This document shows, one piece after another, positions 32,839 through 41,675 of a stretch of 64,000 nt of DNA (position 1 is the stretch's first letter; every line of letters starts with the position of its first letter). Source of the stretch: UBA1479 sp040218445 (GTDB taxonomy: Bacteria > Pseudomonadota > Alphaproteobacteria > Rhodospirillales > Casp-alpha2). The stretch is from NCBI GenBank assembly GCA_040218445.1, contig JAVJRK010000011.1, forward strand, positions 248,001 through 312,000. Reading direction: 5' to 3'. The notes under the pieces were generated by a model. That model was not told the DNA's origin. It saw only the letters and a list, made by a program, of their open reading frames with translations, and ran no database searches. A program made the position numbers and the translations under genes.

Positions 32839-33687
32839 TCAGCCCCCTTGCTTGCGGGCCAGCACAGCGCCTTCGCCCGGGCCTTGTGACATATCCTTAA
32901 CCGGAGAGCGCATGATGGTCATATTTTCAAAGCCTGCGTCCGTGAACTGCTGGTTGAAGGGGTTGACGAACAAAAGGTGCGGAATGGTATCGCTCAACGA
33001 GAAAAATACCGCGTCATCCGGGCTGGCCCGACCGTCGGAATTCAGCAGATAGTCCCAGATCAGCACGTTGTCGCACAAACCGGCAACATGACGAAGCAAT
33101 GCTCCGACCACCTGCGGCGGCATCTGGCAAAGCACGCCGACGGCAAGAAACAGATCAAAATGCCCCCCCTCGAAATCCTCAACCCCCATTGTCATCAACT
33201 CATCGGCACCGCCGGTGACGGCTGTGGCTGACGGAAAACTTGCACATAGATCGTCAACCAGGATATCCGTCAACTCCATGCCGTAGAATCGAATGGGGAC
33301 ATCCGGACGGGTTTTCCTCAAGTGCCGCAAGGTCGGCCCGTTGGCACATCCCAATTCCAAAATCGAGAACTCGGTTTTGCCCGCGGCCATTGCCTCGTCG
33401 ATCAAGGCGACCAGCTGCTCGCCCATCGCTTTCTTGGTGCCGTCCATATAATCCATCGCCTGTTGGGCGATGATCTGATGCACCTGGCTAGTCACGAGAT
33501 AGTCACGGCTCCGCCTGTCGCGCCAGAAACGGATCTGGCATTCGGTGTAAATTCTCTGAACCTCGTCCTCATCAGGCACGGCAAACAGGTTCCGGCCTGC
33601 AAAATCCTGACCGATGTGATAGGCGTTAACCGACAGGTCCGGCGAAAGTTTTAGTGGGAAGGTTTCGTGTTCGGTTTTAGTCGTCAT
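32839..33687 (-). CDS. Class I SAM-dependent methyltransferase
   Basis: 282 residues. SAM-binding motif I FSILELGCANGPTLRHL (about residues 108-124), acidic motif II FYGMELTDI, and motif IV GHFDLFLAVGVLCQM. A short N-terminal domain of about 60 residues (RIYTECQIRFWRDRRSRDY) precedes it. GAGGG lies just before the ATG at 33687. It is 222 bases upstream of the TAXI gene on the same strand but not closely linked. The methyl acceptor is not evident. Confidence 0.82.
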   Translation of the reverse strand: MTTKTEHETFPLKLSPDLSVNAYHIGQDFAGRNLFAVPDEDEVQRIYTECQIRFWRDRRSRDYLVTSQVHQIIAQQAMDYMDGTKKAMGEQLVALIDEAMAAGKTEFSILELGCANGPTLRHLRKTRPDVPIRFYGMELTDILVDDLCASFPSATAVTGGADELMTMGVEDFEGGHFDLFLAVGVLCQMPPQVVGALLRHVAGLCDNVLIWDYLLNSDGRASPDDAVFFSLSDTIPHLLFVNPFNQQFTDAGFENMTIMRSPVKDMSQGPGEGAVLARKQGG

Positions 33688-33808
33688 ATGCACCCTCGGT
33701 TACCATCAAAAACTAAAGCCGCAGCATACCAGCCTCACCGATTTTTGCAGATACCACAGAAAGACGCCCGTGTTTTATGCCTGCCGTCTCTATCGCACCG
33801 GATCGTTC

Positions 33809-34864
33809 TTACGGCACCGCTTGGGGTATGGGGATGCCGTACTTCTCCAGCAAGGGACCCATGCGGTCCATGATCTCGGGATGCAGGGTGACGCCCACCG
33901 TGCTCTGTTCCACGAACATCGCCGCCGCGCGGTCGCCGGGAACCCGCACCGGATGTCCCGGATCGCGCGGCACGGCGGCACGGCACAGGTCCGCCAGCAC
34001 GCCGGTTTCCTGGGTGAAGGCGTCCGCCCCCGCGAAGCTCCCGGGGTCGATCAATTGCAGATAGACCGCATTGCCGGCGGGTGGTTTGTCCGACGCCCGG
34101 CCAAGACCGGCCAGGCCCGAGGTCAGGGCCTCGACCAACAGCCCCAGGGCAAATCCCTTGTGTCCGGCCTCATCGCCGCCGGCGGGACGGATCGCCCCCG
34201 GCGGGTCGGTCTTGAGGACCGCCGGATCGTCGCTTGACCTGCCGTCAGCAGCGACCAGGGCCGGGAACGGCAGACGTTCACCCAAACGCTGTGCCCGCTC
34301 GATCGCCCGGTTGGTGACGGCGGCGGCACTGGTGTCGATCAGGATGGGATGATCCCGGCCCGGCATGCCGACGGCAAAAGGATTGGTGCCGATCACCGGC
34401 GACGCCCCGCCGAACGGGGCGACCGCCCTGGTGGTCGGGGCCGAGGCCGCGACGATGGCGAAATAGCCCTTCAGCGCCGCCCGCCGGGCATAGGTCGCGA
34501 GGCAGGAAATGTTCGCCGAATTGCGGATCGCGATCCCGACCATGGATGTGTTCTTGGCCCGCGTGATTGCCAGGTCGAGGGCGCGCACCATCACCCATTG
34601 TCCGGGCAGGCCCTTGCCGTCGAGCACCAGGGCTGAGCCGTTGTCGGTGACCACCTCGGGCTCACCCTCGGTCGTGGTTTTGCCGGATTCCATGGCCGCC
34701 AGATAGGCGGGCACGAATTGCAGGCCATGGGTGCCGTACCCCAGCAGGTCGGCCTCGACAAGGATATCGGCCATGGCCTGGGCCACGGGGGGCGCTGCCC
34801 CCGCCTTTTCGAACAAAGTTTTGGCGGCAGCGATCAGGTCGGCGGCAGCGTAGCAGTCAGCCAT
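33809..34864 (-). CDS. Ldh-family (malate/L-lactate/sulfolactate) oxidoreductase
   Basis: 351 residues of the same family as the ComC gene at 600, with GYGTHGLQFVPAYLAAMESG (about 48-67), IRNSANISCLATYARRA, GTNPFAVGMPG near 170 and DEAGHKGFALGLLVEAL near 245. The active-site His of the GTHGL motif is present. ATG 34864 is preferred because GGAAGGA precedes it; an ATG at 34879 overlaps the upstream stop (TGATG). It is coupled to a ketopantoate-reductase-like gene. Confidence 0.83.
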   Translation of the reverse strand: MADCYAAADLIAAAKTLFEKAGAAPPVAQAMADILVEADLLGYGTHGLQFVPAYLAAMESGKTTTEGEPEVVTDNGSALVLDGKGLPGQWVMVRALDLAITRAKNTSMVGIAIRNSANISCLATYARRAALKGYFAIVAASAPTTRAVAPFGGASPVIGTNPFAVGMPGRDHPILIDTSAAAVTNRAIERAQRLGERLPFPALVAADGRSSDDPAVLKTDPPGAIRPAGGDEAGHKGFALGLLVEALTSGLAGLGRASDKPPAGNAVYLQLIDPGSFAGADAFTQETGVLADLCRAAVPRDPGHPVRVPGDRAAAMFVEQSTVGVTLHPEIMDRMGPLLEKYGIPIPQAVP

Positions 34865-34878
34865 GGCCGGTCCTTCCA

Positions 34879-35937
34879 TCAGATGGCGGCCAGAACCTCT
34901 GGGCTCGGTTCGATCTCTCCGGCCTCGATCCGCTTGATGGCCGCGACGATGCCTGCGTTGGCCGGCACGGCAATACCGTGAACCTTTGCCTTTAGCGCAA
35001 CGAACCCGTTGAGGAAATCAATCTCCGTCGGCCTTCCCTTGACCATGTCCTGGGCCATGGAGGGGCGCTGTTCGTCGGACCGCTTGGCCCGCCCGTCAAG
35101 CAGCGACTTGTCGCAGGCCGCCATGGCGTCGGTATCGCCTTTGCCGGCCGCCAGCACCTGTTCCGGCGGCATGCCGAGAAGCTTTTCGAGCGGATGGCCT
35201 TCCGCCATGGCCACTTCGACCGCTTCCGCGCCGATGCGGATGCCGAGACGGCGGATATGGTCGTCCGTGTCGCAAGCGTTGGACGCCATGCCGGACGCGG
35301 CGGAAATGGGATTGCGCATGCAGTTGACGATCAACTTGGACCAGCGTTCGCCCATCAGCGTCGTCGTGACCTTGGAACTGTCGACGCTGGACAGTATTTC
35401 GGCGATGCGTTCGACTCTGGGTGTGACGCTGCCGTCCAGTTCACCGGCACGGAACACCACATGCTCCTTGCCGCCCAGTTTCACATTACGGCGCACGGCC
35501 CCCGGCTCCCACATGGAGACGGAGATCGAAGATGCAATACAGCCCAGGGTGCGTTCCGCACCGACCACATCGGCGATGGTGCCTTCGTTGATGCCGTTCT
35601 GCAGGGACACCATGAAACCGCCATCCGCCAGATAAGGCTGCATACGCTTGGCGGCGGCTTCCGTGTCGAAGGATTTGACGCAGATGAAGATCACGTCGAA
35701 CGGGCCGATATCACCCGGCGGCGGCAGGTTACGGTCAAGCACGGCATTGCATGTGACGGTGAAGTTTTCCGGCTCCGTCAGGCCCGACAATTTCAGGCCG
35801 GGATCGCGCATCAGTTTGACGTGTTGTTCCCAAGGATCAATCAGGGTGACGTCGCGCCCGTCCCGGGTCATGTAGCCGCCCACATAGGCGCCAACGGCAC
35901 CGGCGCCATAAACCGCGATTTTTTCCCCACCCGACAT
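34879..35937 (-). CDS. Ketopantoate reductase (PanE/ApbA)-family protein
   Basis: 352 residues, longer than typical PanE (about 300). Rossmann motif VYGAGAVGAYVGGYM (about 8-22), FICVKSFDTE, VSLQNGINE and the C-terminal ApbA_C domain with RWSKLIVNCMRNPIS (catalytic Lys) and SMAQDMVKGRPTEIDFLNG. The Asn/Lys/Ser pattern is intact. It follows the LeuB-like gene by 5 bases and overlaps the Ldh-family gene, so all are in one transcript. It probably reduces a 2-oxo acid of the cluster pathway. Confidence 0.83.
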   Translation of the reverse strand: MSGGEKIAVYGAGAVGAYVGGYMTRDGRDVTLIDPWEQHVKLMRDPGLKLSGLTEPENFTVTCNAVLDRNLPPPGDIGPFDVIFICVKSFDTEAAAKRMQPYLADGGFMVSLQNGINEGTIADVVGAERTLGCIASSISVSMWEPGAVRRNVKLGGKEHVVFRAGELDGSVTPRVERIAEILSSVDSSKVTTTLMGERWSKLIVNCMRNPISAASGMASNACDTDDHIRRLGIRIGAEAVEVAMAEGHPLEKLLGMPPEQVLAAGKGDTDAMAACDKSLLDGRAKRSDEQRPSMAQDMVKGRPTEIDFLNGFVALKAKVHGIAVPANAGIVAAIKRIEAGEIEPSPEVLAAI

Positions 35938-35942
35938 GATCG

Positions 35943-37007
35943 TTATTCCTTGTCCAACGCGGCCAAGACCGCTTCGCCGAAACCGGCGGTGGAATTCTTG
36001 CCGCCCAGGTCGGGGGTGTGGCTGGCCGCATCGCCGAGTGCCAGTTCAACCGCCTTGAACATGGAGGCCGAGGCCTGCGCCAGATCATTGCGCGAGGTAC
36101 GGCGCCCCAGTTCTTCCAGCAGCATGGCCGTCGACAGCATCAATGCCGTCGGATTGGCGATGCCCTTGCCCGCAATATCGGGAGCCGACCCGTGCTGCGC
36201 CTGGGCGAACACATGGCCCTTGCCGGCGTTGATGGACCCGGCCAGCCCCAAGCTGCCGGATAGTTCCGAGCACAGATCCGACAGAATATCGCCGAAGGCA
36301 TTGGTCGTGACGATGATATCGAAATCCTGGGGTCGCTTGACCAAGTGGGCGGTGGCGGCATCGATGATCAGTTCCTCCACCTCGACACTCGGGTAATCCT
36401 TGGCCACCTCCATCACGGTCTTGAGGAACAGGCCGTCGGTCATGCGCAGCACGTTGGCCTTGTGCACGGCGGTCACCTTCTTGCGCCGCTCCATGGCCAT
36501 CTCGAACGCCTGGCGAGCGATGCGCTCGCAGCCCTGGCGGGTGATCTTGCGCACGGAAAGGGCCACGTCCTCGGTCGGCATGAACTCGCCCGATCCCATG
36601 AACATGTTGCGGTCGGCATAAAGGCCTTCCGTATTCTCGCGCACGATCACCAGATCCATTTCCTTGATCACCGAAGGCACACCCGGCCGGGTCCGTGCCG
36701 GGCGGATATTGGCGAACAGGTCGAACACCTTGCGGAAGGACTTGGACGGGTTAACGCCGCCTTCGGCTTCGGACGGATAATCGAAGGATGACACCGGGCC
36801 CAAAATCACGCCATCGGCGGCATCGCAGGCATCGTAAACGCGTTGTGGAATGGTCTGGCCTTCGGCCTTCAAGGCCGCCATGCCCGAGACCATGGGCACC
36901 AGTTCGATGTTCAGGCCATAGCGTTCGTCGAGCTTTTTCAGAACCGGCAGCGTCGCGGCCATGATTTCAGGGCCGATGCCGTCGTTTTCCAGAACGATGA
37001 ATTTCAT
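35943..37007 (-). CDS. Isocitrate/isopropylmalate dehydrogenase-family enzyme (LeuB-like)
   Basis: 354 residues of the beta-decarboxylating dehydrogenase family. Signatures are VIVRENTEGLYADR (about 127-140), AVHKANVLRMTDGLF, and the cofactor-binding NAFGDILSDLCSELSGSLG. The family oxidises and decarboxylates 3-isopropylmalate, isocitrate, tartrate, homoisocitrate or 3-methylmalate. Adjacent LeuC- and LeuD-like genes suggest a methylmalate-type substrate rather than leucine synthesis, because no other leu gene is present. It is separated from the rhodanese gene by 40 bases. Confidence 0.86.
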   Translation of the reverse strand: MKFIVLENDGIGPEIMAATLPVLKKLDERYGLNIELVPMVSGMAALKAEGQTIPQRVYDACDAADGVILGPVSSFDYPSEAEGGVNPSKSFRKVFDLFANIRPARTRPGVPSVIKEMDLVIVRENTEGLYADRNMFMGSGEFMPTEDVALSVRKITRQGCERIARQAFEMAMERRKKVTAVHKANVLRMTDGLFLKTVMEVAKDYPSVEVEELIIDAATAHLVKRPQDFDIIVTTNAFGDILSDLCSELSGSLGLAGSINAGKGHVFAQAQHGSAPDIAGKGIANPTALMLSTAMLLEELGRRTSRNDLAQASASMFKAVELALGDAASHTPDLGGKNSTAGFGEAVLAALDKE

Positions 37008-37047
37008 ATGGGATGTTTCCTTATGGATATGCGTGGCGCGAAGCGTG

Positions 37048-38658
37048 TTACGCCTCGGGAAATTTGATGAACCGGGTCGTGCCGTCCCGTTCCAGCTGAT
37101 TGACCAAATTGATCTCCCAGCTGAGGTACTGCTTCATGGCGCCTTCCTGGGCATCATCCATGTCATAGGGCCGGTACCACACGTCGTTGGTTTCATCCGC
37201 CATATGGGTAAAGCCGGACTGCAGCTCCTTTCCGGCGGCTTTCCAGCCCTTCGTGCCGTCGACCAAGACCGCGACCCGGCGGCCGAGCGCGCGCAGTTCG
37301 GAAGCGGCAAGTTGCGCCAGCACCCCGTCGGGCGAGGTCAATACCGTGAACCGGGCATCGGGAATTTTCTTGATGCTGTCTTTCAGGCGTGCGCGCACGG
37401 CGAACCACGCCCCGGGAATGTGCCCGTCGCGATAAGTCAGACTGTCGGCCAAATCAACAACGACGCAGACATTGTCGGCGACCATGCGCTCAAGGCCATC
37501 GGGGGTGACAGTGTCGGCAGAGGCTGCTTCCAGGCCGTGAATGCGCGGAACATGCCGCCCCTTCACCAGACTTTGGCCATCCAGGGCGCTTTTCAGCACG
37601 AAGACTTCCGACCATCCCATCTGAACCAGCCAGCTCGCCGTCATGGTCGCGCGCACACAGTCGTCATCGACCAGAATGATGCGGGCGCCCAGCACCGCGA
37701 CATAGCGGTCCCAGGCCTGCACCAGCTGCCCGCCGGGGGCATGCCGGCTGCCCTGTAAATGACCAGCTTGGAATTCGTCCGGATTGCGCACGTCCAGCAC
37801 ATAGGTCGTGCGCCCCGTTTCTGCTTTCCAGGCCGCCAGCTGATCATGGGTACAGGATTTCACATCGAACCGCTTGGCGACACGGGCCGCGACCTCGCGG
37901 GCCTTGGCGCGGGCTTCTTCGGAAAGACGGTCGGGAAACTTCCGATCGTTGCCGTATTCCAGCTGAAACCCGGCCAGGTGCCAGCCCATGGTGCCGTTTT
38001 CCAACGCCACGACCTTGTTGGGAATGCCTGCGTTGATCAGCGATTGCGCGCCGATGATGGAACGCGTGCGCCCGGCGCAATTGACCACCACGGTCGTTTC
38101 CGGATCGGGGGCCAGGTCATGAACGCGGTAGGCCAGTTCCGCCCCCGGACAGTCGATGCCCATGGGGATGTTCATCTTGTGGTATTCGGACATGGGGCGG
38201 GAATCGAGAACCACCATGTTCTCGCCCCGGTCCATCATGGCCTTCACTTCCTCGGGCGGAACGCGGGGCGTGTCATAGGTATGTTCGACGAACTCGCCGA
38301 ATGCCTTTGACGGCACGTTGACGCCGGAAAAGACCTCGAACCCGGCCTGATCCCAGGCGTCAAGCCCACCATCCAGATAGCTCACATCAGTGTAGCCCCA
38401 GGCGATCAGGCGCTCCGCACCCAGATCAACCAAATGGCGGTCGCTTTTGCCTTCGGAACACAGGATGACCGGTGTGTCCTTTCGGGGCACGAAATCGTCG
38501 ATCCGGGTTTCCAGATGGCTCAACGGCATGTTGACGGCGAACAGCATATGCCCGTCGCCGAACACGCCAAGTTCGCGCAGGTCCAGAATGGCAACTTCGT
38601 CACCCGACAGGATGTGGTCGCGGACAGTCGCCGCGTCCAACGGTTTTGCGGCAGTCAT
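37048..38658 (-). CDS. Four-domain rhodanese-like protein
   Basis: 536 residues made of four tandem rhodanese domains (about 10-110, 130-235, 265-365, 380-490). Active-loop cysteines are Cys67 (CSEGKSD), Cys194 (CAGRTRS) and Cys334 (DDDCVRA). The fourth domain has TSPDGV at 441-446 instead and cannot form a persulfide. A C-terminal tail of about 50 residues follows. It starts 2 bases after the LeuD-like stop, so it is cotranscribed with an aconitase-type dehydratase. A role in sulfur transfer, in Fe-S supply for the dehydratase, or in organosulfur metabolism is possible. Confidence 0.85.
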   Translation of the reverse strand: MTAAKPLDAATVRDHILSGDEVAILDLRELGVFGDGHMLFAVNMPLSHLETRIDDFVPRKDTPVILCSEGKSDRHLVDLGAERLIAWGYTDVSYLDGGLDAWDQAGFEVFSGVNVPSKAFGEFVEHTYDTPRVPPEEVKAMMDRGENMVVLDSRPMSEYHKMNIPMGIDCPGAELAYRVHDLAPDPETTVVVNCAGRTRSIIGAQSLINAGIPNKVVALENGTMGWHLAGFQLEYGNDRKFPDRLSEEARAKAREVAARVAKRFDVKSCTHDQLAAWKAETGRTTYVLDVRNPDEFQAGHLQGSRHAPGGQLVQAWDRYVAVLGARIILVDDDCVRATMTASWLVQMGWSEVFVLKSALDGQSLVKGRHVPRIHGLEAASADTVTPDGLERMVADNVCVVVDLADSLTYRDGHIPGAWFAVRARLKDSIKKIPDARFTVLTSPDGVLAQLAASELRALGRRVAVLVDGTKGWKAAGKELQSGFTHMADETNDVWYRPYDMDDAQEGAMKQYLSWEINLVNQLERDGTTRFIKFPEA

Positions 38659-38660
38659 GG

Positions 38661-39158
38661 TCAACTCGCTTTCTTGAATTTCTTCTTCAGGTGTTCCATC
38701 AGCCCGCCATCGGCGACGACCTGCATCAGGTGTTCGGGCACCGAATCACAGGCATAAGTCTCGCCCTTGGTCAGGTTGCGGACCTCGCCCTTGATGGGAT
38801 CGACCTCGACCTCGTCGCCGGTTTCGATTTTGTGCGTTTCGGCACAGACCAAGGCCGGCAGGGCCAAGTTGAAACAGTTGCGGTAAAAAATGCGCGCGAA
38901 GGATTTCGCCAACACGATGCGGATGCCGCAGGACCGCAAATACTGCGGCGCCCATTCGCGGCTTGACCCCACACCCAGGTTTTCATCGGCGACGAAGATG
39001 TCCCCTTCCTTGCAATTGGGCGCGAAGGTCGGGTCCACGTCCTGCAGGCATTGGGTATAGGCTTCTTCCGGTTTGGCGCTGGTCAATGCCGAAATCGGCG
39101 CCAGCAGGTCGGTATCGATATTGGCCCCGTATTTCCAGGCCTTGCCTTTCTGTATCAT
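38661..39158 (-). CDS. LeuD/DmdB-family dehydratase small subunit
   Basis: 165 residues, the swivel domain of the isopropylmalate/aconitase-type dehydratases. Signatures are GANIDTDLLAP (about 11-21) and NLGVGSSREWAPQYL (about 62-76). It pairs with the large subunit 17 bases upstream. The DmdB type acts on 2,3-dimethylmalate, the LeuD type on isopropylmalate. Absence of other leu genes and the presence of CoA-linked genes favour a catabolic dehydratase. Confidence 0.85.
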   Translation of the reverse strand: MIQKGKAWKYGANIDTDLLAPISALTSAKPEEAYTQCLQDVDPTFAPNCKEGDIFVADENLGVGSSREWAPQYLRSCGIRIVLAKSFARIFYRNCFNLALPALVCAETHKIETGDEVEVDPIKGEVRNLTKGETYACDSVPEHLMQVVADGGLMEHLKKKFKKAS

Positions 39159-39175
39159 TTTTTGGTCCTCCCGAA

Positions 39176-40438
39176 TCAGAGCATGTCGCGCGGATCGGCG
39201 ATCTCGCCGGCGACGGCGGATGCCGCAACCGTATAGGGAGAGGCCAGATACAGCTTGGACGACTTCGGCCCGGCGCGGCCGACGAAGTTGCGGTTGGTCG
39301 ATGAAATGCCGACGGCGTCTTCGGCCAGGCGGGCATCTCCCAAACCGATGCAGCCGCCACACCCGGACGGCAGGATGGTCGCGCCCGCTTCTTCAAGGAT
39401 GCCCAGCGTGCCTTCAGCAGCGGCCTGTTCCCGCATCTTGATGGTCGAAGGTGCGACCAAAAAGCGCGTTCCCGACGCAACCTTCTTGCCCTTCATGACC
39501 TGGGCGGCCATGCGCAGGTCTTCCAGCTTGGCGCCCGTACAGGCCCCCAGATAGGCCTGGTTCAACTTGACGTTCTTATAGCTTCCGACGTCATCGGCGT
39601 TTTCCGGGCTGGAAGGTGCCGCCACCTGCGGCGCCAGCGAATTGCCGTCGACGGTGATGCGTTTGGCGTATTCGGCGTCATCGTCGGACTGCCAGGCATC
39701 CGCATCGACACCCGAAACACCCCAGGACGACAGCAATTCCATGGTTTTGGCGTCGGGCGCGATGATGCCCGTCTTGGCGCCGATTTCAGCCGCCATATTG
39801 GTCAGAGTCATGCGGTCCTGGGCAGACATGGCGGTCACGCCGTCGCCGCAAAATTCCACCACCTGATAACCGAAGCCCATGATGCCGTGGTCACCGCAGA
39901 TTTTCAGGATCACGTCCTTGGCGACGACACCCGGCTTCAGCCGGCCGGTCACTTCCATGCGCACGTTTTCCGGCACGCGGACCCAGATTTCGCCGGTCGC
40001 CATGACACCGGTGATTTCCGTCGCCCCCACGCCGACCATGAAGGCACCGAATGCCCCCGCCGTGGTCGAATGGCTGTCGGCGCCGACACAGAAATGCCCC
40101 GGTCGGACGTATCCTTCCTGGGGCAGGACGATGTGGCAGATGCCTTGATTGCGAATGAAATGTTTGACCTTGTGGCTTTCGCACCAAGCGTCGCAGATGT
40201 CCTGAACGTTCTTGCTTTCCGGTGTGTCCAGGTTGACGTAGTGGTCGGAAATCACGACCAGCTTATCCATGTCCCAAACGGGCACGCCCAGTTCGTCAAG
40301 CTTCTTGCCCGACGTGCGGGGGCCGGACGAATCATGCACCATCGCCAGGTCGACTTGACATGTGACGATATCGCCAGGTTTTACCGTTTCCTGTCCCGAA
40401 GCCCGGGCCAGGATTTTTTCACTGATTGTTTGTCCCAA
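39176..40438 (-). CDS. LeuC/DmdA-family dehydratase large subunit (4Fe-4S)
   Basis: 420 residues of aconitase superfamily. Iron-sulfur ligands Cys300 (GACTGAKLEDLR), Cys360 and Cys363 (PSGCGGCIGLGD) are present, as are the GADSHSTTAGAFGAF and IVLPQEGYVRPG motifs. At about 420 residues it matches the HacA/DmdA subgroup, shorter than LeuC (about 470). It would reversibly hydrate or dehydrate an alkylmalate together with the small subunit. Confidence 0.87.
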   Translation of the reverse strand: MGQTISEKILARASGQETVKPGDIVTCQVDLAMVHDSSGPRTSGKKLDELGVPVWDMDKLVVISDHYVNLDTPESKNVQDICDAWCESHKVKHFIRNQGICHIVLPQEGYVRPGHFCVGADSHSTTAGAFGAFMVGVGATEITGVMATGEIWVRVPENVRMEVTGRLKPGVVAKDVILKICGDHGIMGFGYQVVEFCGDGVTAMSAQDRMTLTNMAAEIGAKTGIIAPDAKTMELLSSWGVSGVDADAWQSDDDAEYAKRITVDGNSLAPQVAAPSSPENADDVGSYKNVKLNQAYLGACTGAKLEDLRMAAQVMKGKKVASGTRFLVAPSTIKMREQAAAEGTLGILEEAGATILPSGCGGCIGLGDARLAEDAVGISSTNRNFVGRAGPKSSKLYLASPYTVAASAVAGEIADPRDML

Positions 40439-40490
40439 GGTGGCATCCTCCCATTGGTGTTCTTATCAGGCAATGCCCCCCCTTCTCCAG

Positions 40491-41672
40491 CTAGATTACC
40501 CCTGCTTTGCGCAGTTGCGCGAGACGATTTTTTTCATATCCCAAATCTTTGAGGATTTCGTCCGTATCCGCCCCCAGGGGTGAGGCCGGTTTTTGGGGCG
40601 TGGGCGTGGGCGTACGCACGGGTGTGTCGACCATGCGGATCGGCCCGTGACCTTCGAGTTCCAGGTCCTGCACGATGTTCTGTTCGGCGACGAAGGGATT
40701 GTCCAGGGCTTGCGCCAGATCGCAAACCGGCGACGCCGGCACGATGCCTGAAAATGTTTCCAGCCAATCGGCCGTCGTGCGTTCGCTCAGACGTTCGTCC
40801 AGCAATTCCTGAACCAGTTCCCGATTGGCCAGACGTTCCTTGAACGTGCGGAAACGTTCGTCCGTGCTCCAATCGGGCTCGCCGATGGCATCGCACAGCG
40901 CCGGCCAGAACTTTTCCTTGTTGCACATGATGTAAACCCAGCCGTCCTGGGTCCGGTACAGCTGACAGGGCACCAATGAGGCATGGCCGGACCGCGCCGT
41001 ACGTCCCTGAACATGATCCGCATTCAGGTACCAGGTGGCGGTATAGACGTTCAGCATATGCGCCATGTGGAACAGGGACGTATCCAGATCCTGCCCCTTG
41101 CCCGTCGCGCGCGCGCCGACGATCCCCGCGGCCACGCCGTAGGCCAAACCCAAGCCCGTCGCCAGATCGACCACGGAAAGGCCCAGACGCGTGGGCGGGC
41201 TGCCCGGCTCGCCGGTCACGGAAAAATGCCCGGCTTCGGCCTGCATCAGGAAATCGAATCCGGGCCATGCCGCCCGCGACCCGGTCCGGCCATAGGCCGA
41301 TAAATGGGCACAGACGATTTTCTCGTTGGCGTCTTTCAGGTGTTCGTAGGTAATACCCAAACGTTCCGCCACATCGCCGCGCGAATTGCTGGCGACCGCA
41401 TCGGCGGTCTTCACCAGATCGCGGAACACGGCCATGCCCTCGGGCTTTTTCAGGTCCAGGGTCAGGCTTTTCTTGTTGCGGTTGAACGAGTGATAGAACT
41501 GGCTTTCGCCGTTTTCGAAATAATGGGGGCCGAGAGCGCGGGCGTAGTCACCGCTGCCTGGTGCTTCGATTTTTATGACCTCGGCCCCAGAGTCCGCCAG
41601 GAACTGCGTTCCGAACGGACCGGCACCATATTGTTCGACGGCGAGAACCCGCACGCCTTGTAATGGAAGCAT
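40491..41672 (-). CDS. CaiB/BaiF family III CoA-transferase
   Basis: 393 residues. N-terminal LQGVRVLAVEQYGAGPFGTQ, the conserved catalytic Asp in PGFDFLMQAEAGH (about residue 145-155), and the LVPCQLYRTQDGWVYI motif. Class III CoA-transferases move CoA between carboxylates, so this enzyme probably activates the substrate of the cluster. It lies 3 bases downstream of the acyl-CoA dehydrogenase gene, forming one operon with the dehydratase genes 52 bases on. Confidence 0.88.
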   Translation of the reverse strand: MLPLQGVRVLAVEQYGAGPFGTQFLADSGAEVIKIEAPGSGDYARALGPHYFENGESQFYHSFNRNKKSLTLDLKKPEGMAVFRDLVKTADAVASNSRGDVAERLGITYEHLKDANEKIVCAHLSAYGRTGSRAAWPGFDFLMQAEAGHFSVTGEPGSPPTRLGLSVVDLATGLGLAYGVAAGIVGARATGKGQDLDTSLFHMAHMLNVYTATWYLNADHVQGRTARSGHASLVPCQLYRTQDGWVYIMCNKEKFWPALCDAIGEPDWSTDERFRTFKERLANRELVQELLDERLSERTTADWLETFSGIVPASPVCDLAQALDNPFVAEQNIVQDLELEGHGPIRMVDTPVRTPTPTPQKPASPLGADTDEILKDLGYEKNRLAQLRKAGVI

Positions 41673-41675
41673 GCC

